A stretch of DNA of 64,000 bases from JAZKIX01 sp040384645 (GCA_040384645.1 JAZKIX010000044.1:1-64000), one strand, 5' to 3'; counted from the first letter of the stretch, positions 46,849 through 55,697 are shown. Notes: a model not told the origin generated them from the sequence alone. Translations and numbers: made by a program.

Positions 46849-46890
46849 TTAGTGTACTTTCGTCCACTTATCAAGGAAAAATTAGTGGAC
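46849..46890 (-). promoter_or_regulatory. Candidate operator of the LexA-like repressor
   Basis: Three related half-sites sit 10-51 bases upstream of the repressor start: TTAGTGTAC (46849-46857), GTCCACTTA (46862-46870, inverse of TAAGTGGAC) and TTAGTGGAC (46882-46890). The first two form an inverted repeat with 4 bases between. This differs from the E. coli LexA box (CTG-N10-CAG), as expected for a cassette-specific regulator. Confidence 0.65.
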
Positions 46891-46928
46891 GCCACGGTAG
46901 CGACATCTCGCAGCGCGAACGCCGTTGT

Positions 46929-47783
46929 TTAGGGGCCGAATAAGCTCAGGTTCGGACTGCGCGCGATATCGCCCCAAATACGGTCGGGCAATTCGTGACG
47001 GGAGAGAAAAACCATTCGGTAGATCGTTCGTCCATTGCCATCGGTAATCAGCGGCATCTGCGGACTCACCTTGAATCCGAGATTCCGCATCGCATCACAC
47101 CACTCATGAAAAAACCAGCCCGGCAGGCTGGACTTCGACAATTCGTCGGTTGGCGCCCTAGATCGCCAACCAGGCAAAGCGTGGTCGAAACGGTCCCGCT
47201 GCGGATCTAGTTCCATGTCAATATTGCGCGTCAAGTCCATCAAACTAAAGTGGATCGCAAAGTCGACATAAGGCAACTTTGAAAGGCGCTCGATAATGGA
47301 GAACGATAAATGCTCCAAGCTATAAGGATCGATGTAGGCAAGAACCAGCGCGCCGAATGGTACCGCTTTGATCATTTTGTCGATCGTTTCATTCGCTGGC
47401 CCTACAAAGCTTTCCGCTGTAGCGCCAGCGGCAGTAAGGCGCAGTTGATTTGCACCCACCTTCGCGGCATCGATGTCGCCAATAAGGACGCGTGTGAACG
47501 GGATGCCAGACACGACCGACTGACGGTGGACGACCACTGATCCGCCGTTGCGGGTAAACGTTTCGCCGGCCACCTGAATTCGACCCGGACCACAGAACGG
47601 ATCGATCAGCACGCGCTGTTTGAATTTTGCCTGGGCTTTGCGAGTGGCATGAAGGTATTGGGTGAGGTAGAGATGCTTTTCGTCCGGTACCCATCTGCCG
47701 ACACCACGCCCTTGCGGTCCGCGTTCTACTGGTAGATCCGGATAGGGATCTTCGAACTCATTGGTTGACTGGGCGGAGCTCAT
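46929..47783 (-). CDS. tcmP: Three-Cys-motif partner protein TcmP (second, shorter copy)
   Basis: A 284-residue TcmP-family protein, more canonical than the first copy. LIDPFCGPGRIQ (59-70) matches the motif I position, and LVLAYIDPYSLEHL (about 147-160, D152-P153-Y154) is the DPPY-like motif IV. The WVPDEKHLYLTQYL and HEWCDAMRNLGF segments are typical. It lies upstream of the LexA-like gene on the same strand with 89 bases between, and the operator is in that gap, so it has its own promoter upstream of 47783. A 16-base perfect palindrome at 47883-47898 lies in that upstream region. Low similarity to the first copy argues against recent duplication. Confidence 0.87.
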   Translation of the reverse strand: MSSAQSTNEFEDPYPDLPVERGPQGRGVGRWVPDEKHLYLTQYLHATRKAQAKFKQRVLIDPFCGPGRIQVAGETFTRNGGSVVVHRQSVVSGIPFTRVLIGDIDAAKVGANQLRLTAAGATAESFVGPANETIDKMIKAVPFGALVLAYIDPYSLEHLSFSIIERLSKLPYVDFAIHFSLMDLTRNIDMELDPQRDRFDHALPGWRSRAPTDELSKSSLPGWFFHEWCDAMRNLGFKVSPQMPLITDGNGRTIYRMVFLSRHELPDRIWGDIARSPNLSLFGP

Positions 47784-47984
47784 TGTTATCCTTGAAAGGC
47801 GTGCTCGATTTAGTTCGTTACTGCAAAGGTAGAGGTATTCGGAAGCAAAGCTCCGATCTAAAAGACGATTTAGCCTGTGCGGAATAGCCGCGGCTATTAC
47901 TTCGATCAGAAATCAGGCCATCATATTGATGTGCGACCGGGATTACGCTTATTTTGGTCGAAACTACCTTAGCTCTATGAGACA

Positions 47985-48160
47985 GTACTTCCATCGAAGC
48001 CATTGCTCAGGTACATCAGGATCATGTCCACGCCATAATGACGGAATGTAACGCCTGGAAAGCAACCTGGCCGGCTTGGTCGATAACTGTGCATGTTTGG
48101 TGCGGTGGCCGTATGACCCGCGACTACACGATGCTGGAGGATTTATCCGCCATCGCTGGC
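47985..48160 (+). pseudogene. Decayed C-terminal half of a MerR-family gene
   Basis: Across three frames the + strand encodes IAQVHQDHVHA, then LESNLAGLVDNCACL, then MTRDYTMLEDLSAI. These parallel VAQMHLDQVRA, LERSLAMFVDSCNTAC and LTRDCTIMEDLSAM of the intact regulator at 22090-22596. Frameshifts and the loss of the DNA-binding half make it a remnant. Confidence 0.7.
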
Positions 48161-48559
48161 GAGTCCGAACGTAGACAATTGCCTCGATGTCGCCAGAACT
48201 TGCAACAAGCGGTCCCGACATGTTTATCGGAACCGTTACACAAATGAGCAGTTGCCGGAAAGAGAAGCGCGGACGCCCGGTTGAGCCAAAAGCAACATAC
48301 GCTGCACGCGCCTGCTGAAGCATATTCATGTGATGACGCCCGCAAATTTATTGTTAGAAAATAAAATTTCAGGCGGCAGGGTAACAGTTACCAGAAGTTA
48401 TGGAAAGCGATTTTTATTATTAGTTGCAGTCACGATCCAGTAACAAAAGCGATCAGGGATTGATATTGTCGTGCTCAAGTGCATTTTGACTAAATACATT
48501 GCATTGTTCACTCATTTCTTCCCTTGCGGTGTCAACGGGGCAATTTAAATTCTAGACGT

Positions 48560-48720
48560 TTGATCGACAATCCGTCCAATATCAAGCCATATACGTTGCA
48601 TGGCGATACGCAAGCGCAAAGCACTCTGGTTTTTAGCCTTTCGTGTTTGGTCGGGATTAATCTGATGCCACGTATCCGCAACATGAAAGACCTGACACTT
48701 TGCAAGGCAGATCGAACGGA
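48560..48720 (+). pseudogene. Remnant of a Tn3-family transposase (tnpA)
   Basis: The + strand encodes LHGDTQAQSTLVFSLSCL and then VGINLMPRIRNMKDLTLCKADR, closely matching the conserved TnpA segment HGDTQ-Q-PVF-LA-LLGI-LMPRIRNWKDL of Tn3-family elements. Only about 55 residues survive and no Tn3 terminal repeats are seen. Confidence 0.75.
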
Positions 48721-48757
48721 TCAATTACGCAGTGAAAACCCTGAGGGCGTCGGAAGA

Positions 48758-49936
48758 CTACTTGAAACGGAAAAGTCCTTGAGCGTGGTTGGGGCGGCGT
48801 ATCGGCAGTACGTCGTCGAACCATTCGGCATCATTTCGCATTAGCCACCGAAAGGCTTTGGGCGCCGCACGAGAAAAGCCACTGCGAGAGATAGATGGAA
48901 ATTTTTGGAGAATTTCAAGACAATCTTTTCGTGGTTGCATATGACCGACCATACTTCCAGAATGTTCAATTCTGTGTATATAGTCGTTAGAGTTCAGCCT
49001 TGAATCTTCCTCCATGACGGCCTGCCACTGGCAGTGACTTTGATAGGCAGACCAACTGCCGAAAAGAAGCTCGATGAGTAGTAGGTCGTGTACTACGGAA
49101 CTGACTGATCCCTCCACGAGTTCACTGGCCAACCGGCCGAGGCTCTCGCCGGTCAATTCGTGAGCAAAGTCGTGCAATGGACTCAACATCCCAAAATGTG
49201 TCTGCATCTCACGTACAAATTCTGCCCGGTGAATCTTCCCGGACGCGGTAACCAGAGCGCGCTCTGAGAGGGCTCGCATAAACGCCGACCGTGTTATACG
49301 GCAGGGGACTGGGTGCAAGACGTCGAGAATAATGCTTACGTTCAATCGCGCAAGCCTAATTAATAGTTCTTGATTCTTACTTATGTCTTTATCCATCCGC
49401 GGCTGTCTTGTCGGAACTTCATCTGGAAAAAAGAAACGATTGTGACGATCTGGATAGGGTAGTGTTCTCTCTTCCAACGGGACGTCATCGATGGGACAAA
49501 ATAAAGTTGCAGGCAATTGGTGAGTCCGATGCCAATGCGCCACACCCCAGCACCGCCTGTCGCGAGAAATGCATTTTGGGCAGATTCGCCATCGTCCTCG
49601 TAGGCCGTTTGATAGCGCCCCAAGTCCATGGCGCACTTGAATCGGTTCGAGCATGTTTGACGCCCGGTGCCACGGGGAAAAACCCAGTTTTTCAAAGTAA
49701 GAGATTAGTGTATATCTATCTGTGACCGTATCCCGGGTTCCGAATTGCTCATTTGTCGCCCGACAGAAAGTTTCGATATCCACAGGAAACTCGTCGACAT
49801 GCGTGTTCATTGTGGTGCCGAACATGCAACGGCAGGCATCCCTATCGCAGCGCGCTACATTGACAAGGCGAATTCTGGCCGCCAGGCTGTAGAGTGTCTC
49901 ATCGGGCCGCATACTTGGTAGGCGAAATAACATCAT
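48758..49936 (-). CDS. tniQ: TniQ-family transposition protein (shorter, second)
   Basis: A 392-residue TniQ-domain protein. The zinc-binding module is visible: WRICPKCISRDRRCWGVAHWHRTHQLPATLFCPIDD, about residues 116-150, preceded by DETLYSLAARIRLVN at the start as in TniQ/TnsD. The remaining C-terminal half is helical and would recognise target DNA or partners. It follows the longer tniQ by 18 bases and ends the tns operon. Two TniQ proteins in one Tn7-like element usually mean two target-choice pathways. Confidence 0.87.
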   Translation of the reverse strand: MMLFRLPSMRPDETLYSLAARIRLVNVARCDRDACRCMFGTTMNTHVDEFPVDIETFCRATNEQFGTRDTVTDRYTLISYFEKLGFSPWHRASNMLEPIQVRHGLGALSNGLRGRWRICPKCISRDRRCWGVAHWHRTHQLPATLFCPIDDVPLEERTLPYPDRHNRFFFPDEVPTRQPRMDKDISKNQELLIRLARLNVSIILDVLHPVPCRITRSAFMRALSERALVTASGKIHRAEFVREMQTHFGMLSPLHDFAHELTGESLGRLASELVEGSVSSVVHDLLLIELLFGSWSAYQSHCQWQAVMEEDSRLNSNDYIHRIEHSGSMVGHMQPRKDCLEILQKFPSISRSGFSRAAPKAFRWLMRNDAEWFDDVLPIRRPNHAQGLFRFK

Positions 49937-49954
49937 AAGCCCCCACCAAAGGGA

Positions 49955-51811
49955 CTATAAGGCTAGCGGGTTCGCAGCACCAACAACGCGGCGATCACTG
50001 GCTTTGTCGCCGATGTCGCCTCGTCGCGTGGTTCTGAGGCGGTATGCACGTCCAGACGCATAGAACGCTCGTTCTGGGCAAGGGCCAGCCCAATTCAGGC
50101 CAATGTTTTGTGTTGATAAAACTGTGTTAACGCCGGCAATTGACGAACCGGCCGACCGGCCGAAAGTAGCAAAATGCTCGAGCACGGCCTTCCCCTTATA
50201 CAGCTCCAATCCGGATAGCTTCATAACGACAGAGGCGGACGATTCGGAGTCGACAAGACCTTGAAGAGTCCATAGCATGCGACGTGCATAAAAATGCCAA
50301 ATGCCCTCACCGTACGCGATTGCGGCGGCGCGGGCCAAGGGAAAGCGGCCCTCGGTCGGAAATCTTGTGCCTTTTGGACGAAAGCTAGCTGCCTTTAAGA
50401 TACGATTTGCACTGATCCGAAAGGGCCTTGTCTCCTCCTCATAAAGACTCTTGGCCGCGAGGATCAATGCATCGCGCCACTGCAGATCTTCTTGCGGATC
50501 TGTTTCTTTGACTGTCGATGATGCCGGCGCTGGCGCGCTGACCTTCTTTAGGTGTCTATGCCTAGACGCCTTTATCTCGCTTTGCAATACCTGAATCGCC
50601 ATCGGCATGGCCTTCACCAGACGCTGCATGCTGCCGAAGTTGTGCTTCCAAAGCAGTTTTACGTCGTAATTGAGACGAAGGGCGGTCTGGACCAAGCTGG
50701 CCATGAGTTTTTCTTCATCACTGTCCTGACCAAGCGCCGGGCCCGATTTGATCGCCCGCTTCGATGCCCCGTTTCCTTGTCGTGCTTCCATATGTTGTTG
50801 TTGCTCATCTTTAAGGACTAAGTCGGCCAGCGCCAAGAAGCGATCGACGCTACGAAACAGGAAAAAGCTGCATATCAAATGTCGATTCAATGGTGTCTCA
50901 ATGGACGAGGTTTCCAGAGTTCGGAACCAGCCCGACATTTTTCCGGTCTTGAAAGCACCGTCGATCCGGGATAGCAATGCGGCGCCGAACAGTGCACGGA
51001 CGCGCTTGAGCATTTTTTGCCGGTTTACTCGGTCATTTCCCCAGCCCAAACCTAGTTGCTGTATGCGGCGCATATACATCATTCGAATTTGGCTATTCGT
51101 CCAATTCGAATGATGTATATGCGCCGCACGGTTAAGAAGGTCATGAGCAAATTTTGCGAATTCTACTTCGACCTTTGTCGGCTCTAAAAATTTGCGGGTG
51201 ACTAGTTCTTTCGTCGAAAGTCCACAGGTACATCCATGCCATGCGGAAAGAACAAATTCTTTTTGAAGCGAGTACGGGCAGTCGCATTCAGGACAACGTT
51301 CAATGAGGGAACGTTCGTGGCGCCAGCAGGCAGTGACCCCTGGAATCTGATGTGCTCGGTGGAGGTAAGCAGAACCATACTGTCCTTCATCATCCACGAG
51401 ACATTGTGGACAGACATGAGTGGTGCTGGAACCACCTACCACACGACGCGATGTGCTCGCTTTCGTGTGCGCAGCGATAGGTGACTTGGACGGTATCCCT
51501 GAGCTGTTGAAAAGCAGGAACAGCGGCATTAAGGTGTTCTCTCGTTGGATCTGCTCCAAATTTTTGTTCGCCGACCCCGGCAGCTTACTGGCCAATATGT
51601 CGAGGTGTGGTTGTATGATGAAAGTGAGGGCGAAAGGATTCTTGTGAAACAATTCCTTGAAAGTGCGGGCCGCAGACCCGTTTGCACTTCGGACGTGATA
51701 TCGGGTTGTGCGAGACCCGATAGTTTCGTCCGGAAAACCGGCCGGAAAGAACGGGAGAAAGGATTTTTGAGGCACTGTTTTTCTGGAAAGCATTCTTACA
51801 TCTCCTATCAC
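49955..51811 (-). CDS. tnsD: TnsD/TniQ-type target-selection protein (longer, first)
   Basis: A 618-residue TnsD-like protein. The N-terminal TniQ domain (FLPFFPAGFPDETIGSRTTRYHV) is followed by zinc ligands THVCPQCLVDD...HRAHQIPGVTACWRHERSLIERCPECDCP (about 130-185), then a long C-terminal region that in TnsD reads the attachment site. It overlaps tnsC by 4 bp. A perfect 26-bp inverted repeat (51064-51128) falls within its coding sequence, encoding parts of AAHIHHSNW and QIRMMYMRR. As the TnsC partner it should recruit the transposase to a specific site. Confidence 0.87.
   Translation of the reverse strand: MIGDVRMLSRKTVPQKSFLPFFPAGFPDETIGSRTTRYHVRSANGSAARTFKELFHKNPFALTFIIQPHLDILASKLPGSANKNLEQIQRENTLMPLFLLFNSSGIPSKSPIAAHTKASTSRRVVGGSSTTHVCPQCLVDDEGQYGSAYLHRAHQIPGVTACWRHERSLIERCPECDCPYSLQKEFVLSAWHGCTCGLSTKELVTRKFLEPTKVEVEFAKFAHDLLNRAAHIHHSNWTNSQIRMMYMRRIQQLGLGWGNDRVNRQKMLKRVRALFGAALLSRIDGAFKTGKMSGWFRTLETSSIETPLNRHLICSFFLFRSVDRFLALADLVLKDEQQQHMEARQGNGASKRAIKSGPALGQDSDEEKLMASLVQTALRLNYDVKLLWKHNFGSMQRLVKAMPMAIQVLQSEIKASRHRHLKKVSAPAPASSTVKETDPQEDLQWRDALILAAKSLYEEETRPFRISANRILKAASFRPKGTRFPTEGRFPLARAAAIAYGEGIWHFYARRMLWTLQGLVDSESSASVVMKLSGLELYKGKAVLEHFATFGRSAGSSIAGVNTVLSTQNIGLNWAGPCPERAFYASGRAYRLRTTRRGDIGDKASDRRVVGAANPLAL
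51064..51128. repeat. Perfect 26-bp inverted repeat inside tniQ/tnsD
   Basis: The left arm 51064-51089 starts TGCGGCGCATATACATC and ends TTCGAATT. The right arm 51103-51128 is its exact reverse complement, with 13 bases between. The transcript would fold into a very stable hairpin within the coding region. Confidence 0.9.
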
Positions 51812-53310
51812 TGAGGTATTTCGGTCCCTGGTTGATTCTGCCGTACGTGTTCAAACTGACTTATCAGATGCTCCTGTAAACCGCTGTTACGCATATCGTC
51901 ATGGCTCAGGTTTGCCTTAGCCTCGGCATTTTTTCTCTTGGCGTTTTCTTTTCTAGTTCTGTTGCGGGTCATATTTTCGTGATCCTGCTGTGAAACTGGT
52001 TTGGTACGCTTGCTGGGGATGGACGATGTTGCATCATTCGACTGCGTCGTGTTCGATGGGCTCGGGATTGATGCCTCTGCGGGCGTGAACTTTCCCCAAT
52101 CGATCGCGTATTGTTGCCAGGGAATGTCATCAAATTGCTGAAGCAGGAAAGGGTTCTTGTCTCTAAACCCTGCAATAAGGTCCCGGTCTTTCCTGCTGAA
52201 GTCTGGACCTTCAAAAGCTTGATCTAAGTGTTCCTGCGTAATGCATTTGTGGCCGAGATCGAGCGCCAAGCGTTGGGCGGCAGTAACAATGCGGCAAGCA
52301 TAGTCTCGAATGCCGCCGGAATACTTATAGAGAATTGTTCCGTCGGCATCCTGAATCGGACTGGCCTCATCCATTACGTTGTATCGCCAAATTGCCGGCG
52401 CGAAGAACTTCACGAAGTCATCATCGGCCACTTGCATTGGATGCATTTCAATACTTCCTCCAGAACCAATGCGGCGCATGTCTTGCGAAAATGTGTCCAG
52501 TACCTTCATGCCTAACGGATTGCCCATTAATACAATAGGAATTCCGAAATTGAGCATTCGCAGGAAAAAAGTCGCGGCAAGGCCGCCTCGAACTCCACCG
52601 GAAAAATTCCTTTCCTGTATTTCGTCGATAACAAGGACGCCGACGGCATGATTGGACAAGGCTATCCCAACCTGTACCGCGAGCTTTTCGTTGCTTAGAC
52701 GCGTTATCGAACGCCTGTTTGAATAGTCAGTGCCAGCCGCTTTGTCCAAGGCAACCAATATTTGCAGCAACAACCCCCCAAGCGATCCATCGTGGCTCAT
52801 GCCCACATATAACCAGGGCACTTGAGTCATATGAGTCCAATCGGCCGCGTCAGAGCGACCGTGCAAGATACAGGGAGGAATCAGTTCAAGGGCCCGAGTA
52901 AGTTCATAGGTCTTTCCAAGTCCGGTAATGCCTGTGTTGCGCATTCCGTGAGCCGTTGGTGGGAGCCAGGGAAGGTCTTCTATGTTCTTGCCGGCAAATC
53001 TTGCAATATTAATTGTTCGTGTTCGATTGGAGGACAAGCTAGGGTCACGAAGTAGATACCCGCGGCGGATCATTCGAAATAGTCTTGTTGTCGTGTCGAG
53101 AGACGTCAACGTAGGCTGAAACATTTGAAGCTGCATCCGATCCAGCATGTCAAATCTAGCCTGCGTGCTGAGCTGACGAACGTCAACGCCCGTCAAGGGT
53201 GAATATGGTAGGCGATGTTCGATGTCGTCTGTTGACAGATGGGAGGCTATCGCCTCTAGATACGGATTGGTTGCAGCGCCAATCTTTGCCTGGTCAATGC
53301 AAGTATCCAT
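51808..53310 (-). CDS. tnsC: TnsC-type AAA+ transposition regulator
   Basis: A 500-residue AAA+ ATPase that polymerises on target DNA and links the TniQ proteins to the TnsAB transposase. Walker A is GITGLGKT at residues 127-134 and Walker B GVLVIDEIQ ends in D229-E230. A GNPLG sensor-like segment follows (IPIVLMGNPLGMKVL). The C-terminal 100 residues are basic and low complexity, fit for binding DNA or TnsA/B. Its ATG overlaps the tnsB stop by one base (TAATG), so translation is coupled. Confidence 0.92.
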   Translation of the reverse strand: MDTCIDQAKIGAATNPYLEAIASHLSTDDIEHRLPYSPLTGVDVRQLSTQARFDMLDRMQLQMFQPTLTSLDTTTRLFRMIRRGYLLRDPSLSSNRTRTINIARFAGKNIEDLPWLPPTAHGMRNTGITGLGKTYELTRALELIPPCILHGRSDAADWTHMTQVPWLYVGMSHDGSLGGLLLQILVALDKAAGTDYSNRRSITRLSNEKLAVQVGIALSNHAVGVLVIDEIQERNFSGGVRGGLAATFFLRMLNFGIPIVLMGNPLGMKVLDTFSQDMRRIGSGGSIEMHPMQVADDDFVKFFAPAIWRYNVMDEASPIQDADGTILYKYSGGIRDYACRIVTAAQRLALDLGHKCITQEHLDQAFEGPDFSRKDRDLIAGFRDKNPFLLQQFDDIPWQQYAIDWGKFTPAEASIPSPSNTTQSNDATSSIPSKRTKPVSQQDHENMTRNRTRKENAKRKNAEAKANLSHDDMRNSGLQEHLISQFEHVRQNQPGTEIPQ

Positions 53311-55697
53311 TAACCGAGTCCTCCATTGTTGAGACGCAAAAGTCGGTTCATCCGATGATCCTGCAAGCGAGTTACTTTGGTGGGCGTATTGATAAGAGGC
53401 TGCGCCGTTGGATCCGGTACTGTCTCACGCGTGCTTGTAGAACTAACGGACGCCGAAGAAACCTGGCTGGAATAGGCGACTACGTTGTCCAGATGCTGTT
53501 TTTGGTCTACCGCCTGGGCGGCGCGGATGTTAGCGGTAGTTGCGCGCTGCTTTGCGCTGTCGTTTTCGCGCTTTGCTGCTGCTTTCTTGATTTTCGCATC
53601 TGCCTGAGCTTCATTCCGACATGCGTCTAGATAGGCAAGGTCTTGATCCCTTTGTGAGGCACTCTCAACATTGGAAATCCGTTGTGCTTGATTGATGGCG
53701 CATAGATCTGCGATGCTACCCTCTGAAATCAAGATTGGGTCGTCCTTAATGTTGGGAATCGCATGACAGCCGTCCATGTCAGTAAGGTAGACATGAGAAA
53801 GGTCTTCTGGATCGGCGCCCACTTCCACATATTTTTGACCTGAACTTAGCGCATCTTTGATGAGGCTTGACTGAGTAAGATAGCGGCTGTTAAACCTGGC
53901 GCCGTGTAAGAGCTCAACACGTTCCCCAGAATCAGGACGATGCAAGATCAAACCTTCTCGCCGTATGCTAGCAGTGAAGCGCGGTAGTAGGTGAGCACGA
54001 AGGTATGTTGAATCCATCGGCTTTCCCGATATATAGCCGTTTCGCTGCGCCCATCTAAATACTTCAATTCTTGTTGGATTGAGCGTCTGGCCATTAAGTG
54101 CATACTCTCTTCGCATCTCGGATGGGATGCAATTCAAGGCCAATGCTTGCTTTGTATTCGCCCAATGAATCCAGATAATTAGCTGCCTCGTGTATTCAAA
54201 TCGCGAAAGCAAGGCATGCGTCCTGGGCGAAGTCTCCCCGCGTTTCTTTTGTCGCCCCTTGGTAGTTCCTGCGATGCGGTGATCGAATTTGCTGTGACGC
54301 GTGTGGTGACCACTCTCGGATATGCTATTCAAGTCTGCGCGACCGCTTGGAACGAAGTGAATGCGTGAGCCGAGTGTGCGCCCGATAGTCCGGATGCCCT
54401 TTGCACTACGAAGTTCTCCGTTATCCGAGTAGTACTTTGTAAAAAATAATGAAGGGAAGTCCTCCGGCGGCAAGTCTAATTTATGCCGAGCGAGCAAACC
54501 GCTTTTGTCGGTGGCAGCGCGTAGGATCGCCAGCTTGGCGTCATCAGTTCCCAGCCCCTTCATGCCGATCGTCCATCCAAGATACAGACCCGACAATACG
54601 TCACGAACAAAAAGACCTCGTCCTACCCCGATCGGCTGCAGGGGATCACAACAAGACACGAGGTTAACGTCGACTGGCGACGCATCCAGAGACCCTACTT
54701 GTCCGATCGTGACAATGCCGTCGCTCGCCTTGCCCACTAACGGACGGTAATCGCGTTCCCACTCGCCTTCGCCAAGCACCTGTCGAGCTGCATGCGTGGC
54801 GTTTTCAGCGCGTGGGCCGTGCGTCTTAAAATTTTCTTGTGTAGGACGACAATGTGCGGGAAGTAGGTTCGGGACTAAATGGCCATGTTGCTCTGAATAG
54901 CCAGTACTGTAAAAGGCTGCGCTCATCAAAAAGAACGCTTGGGAGACCGTTGTCCCCGGTCTGACATACATGACGTAGCCGTCTTGTATGTTTTGGATAT
55001 GTTCTTCGGTTAAGATCAGGCCTGCGAGATCCTCATTTCCACTCTCGGCCGCGGCATTCTTACGACCCAATTTTTTATTGTTTTTTGCTAGGCGATACTT
55101 TCCCGGGGCGCCGCAATGTCCGATAAGATTTGGGAGAAGTGCATTCCGAATACATCCGAAAGCGTAGAAGCGATGTAGGGCATCGTACACTTGACCGGCG
55201 CTCACTTTAGCTTCGCGTGCACGGGCTTTAACCTGTGCATCCAAACAGCTCAAATCTGGTGGACATGTATTAGTGCCGCCGTTCTTTTCAGGCACTATGG
55301 ATTCAATTAGATTCCATTTAAAATCTCGCGTTCTCAGCGCATGGGATGTCGAAAGCTTGCCATTGTCGGCCTTTGAGTGCCCGTTTCTTGAATCCAATTT
55401 TTCGATAGCGGCGTCGGCTAGAAACCAAAGTCCCGGCAGCTCGATCTGAGTTTTCTTGACAACATTCTTAGATAGTAGTGTCTTACATTTGCTCAGGCTA
55501 TACACCATGAAGCCGCGGGCGTAATAGTTCTTTTGTTTCGCAGTTAACGCTTGTTTCGGTACCACTGGAATCGGGATTATTATGATTTTGTCGAGGCGTT
55601 CGACAATTTCCAAGACTCGGTGCGGTCCCGTAAATGGCGAATCCACTAGGAGATTAATGATTACGTCGCCAGGATTAATTGATTTAGATTCAGTCAT
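53310..55697 (-). CDS. tnsB: TnsB-type DDE transposase
   Basis: A 795-residue RNase-H-fold transposase that binds the terminal repeats and joins 3' ends to target DNA. Catalytic residues are D338 (SLDASPVDV), D425 (YYSDNGEL) and E461 (NSISESGHH), with 35 residues between the last two, the classical DD35E spacing. Helix-turn-helix regions for end binding precede them, and a Mu-C-like barrel and a charged C-terminal coil (EAQADAKIKKAAAKREND) follow. The ATG at 55697 is chosen for its GGAG site; it overlaps tnsA by 8 bp. Confidence 0.93.
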   Translation of the reverse strand: MTESKSINPGDVIINLLVDSPFTGPHRVLEIVERLDKIIIIPIPVVPKQALTAKQKNYYARGFMVYSLSKCKTLLSKNVVKKTQIELPGLWFLADAAIEKLDSRNGHSKADNGKLSTSHALRTRDFKWNLIESIVPEKNGGTNTCPPDLSCLDAQVKARAREAKVSAGQVYDALHRFYAFGCIRNALLPNLIGHCGAPGKYRLAKNNKKLGRKNAAAESGNEDLAGLILTEEHIQNIQDGYVMYVRPGTTVSQAFFLMSAAFYSTGYSEQHGHLVPNLLPAHCRPTQENFKTHGPRAENATHAARQVLGEGEWERDYRPLVGKASDGIVTIGQVGSLDASPVDVNLVSCCDPLQPIGVGRGLFVRDVLSGLYLGWTIGMKGLGTDDAKLAILRAATDKSGLLARHKLDLPPEDFPSLFFTKYYSDNGELRSAKGIRTIGRTLGSRIHFVPSGRADLNSISESGHHTRHSKFDHRIAGTTKGRQKKRGETSPRTHALLSRFEYTRQLIIWIHWANTKQALALNCIPSEMRREYALNGQTLNPTRIEVFRWAQRNGYISGKPMDSTYLRAHLLPRFTASIRREGLILHRPDSGERVELLHGARFNSRYLTQSSLIKDALSSGQKYVEVGADPEDLSHVYLTDMDGCHAIPNIKDDPILISEGSIADLCAINQAQRISNVESASQRDQDLAYLDACRNEAQADAKIKKAAAKRENDSAKQRATTANIRAAQAVDQKQHLDNVVAYSSQVSSASVSSTSTRETVPDPTAQPLINTPTKVTRLQDHRMNRLLRLNNGGLG

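Larger units (their letters stand above)
47784..48757. other. Junction region between cargo and transposition genes
   Basis: About 970 bases without an intact gene. It holds the palindrome AATAGCCGCGGCTATT (47883-47898), a decayed merR fragment and a Tn3-family transposase remnant, listed separately. It reads as a graveyard of earlier insertions beside the tniQ gene. Confidence 0.7.

Noticed and set aside
48524..48844. A 106-codon frame as an intact gene
   Set aside because: Only its middle matches Tn3 transposase. Its 3' part overlaps the end of tniQ, so it is a remnant, not a gene.
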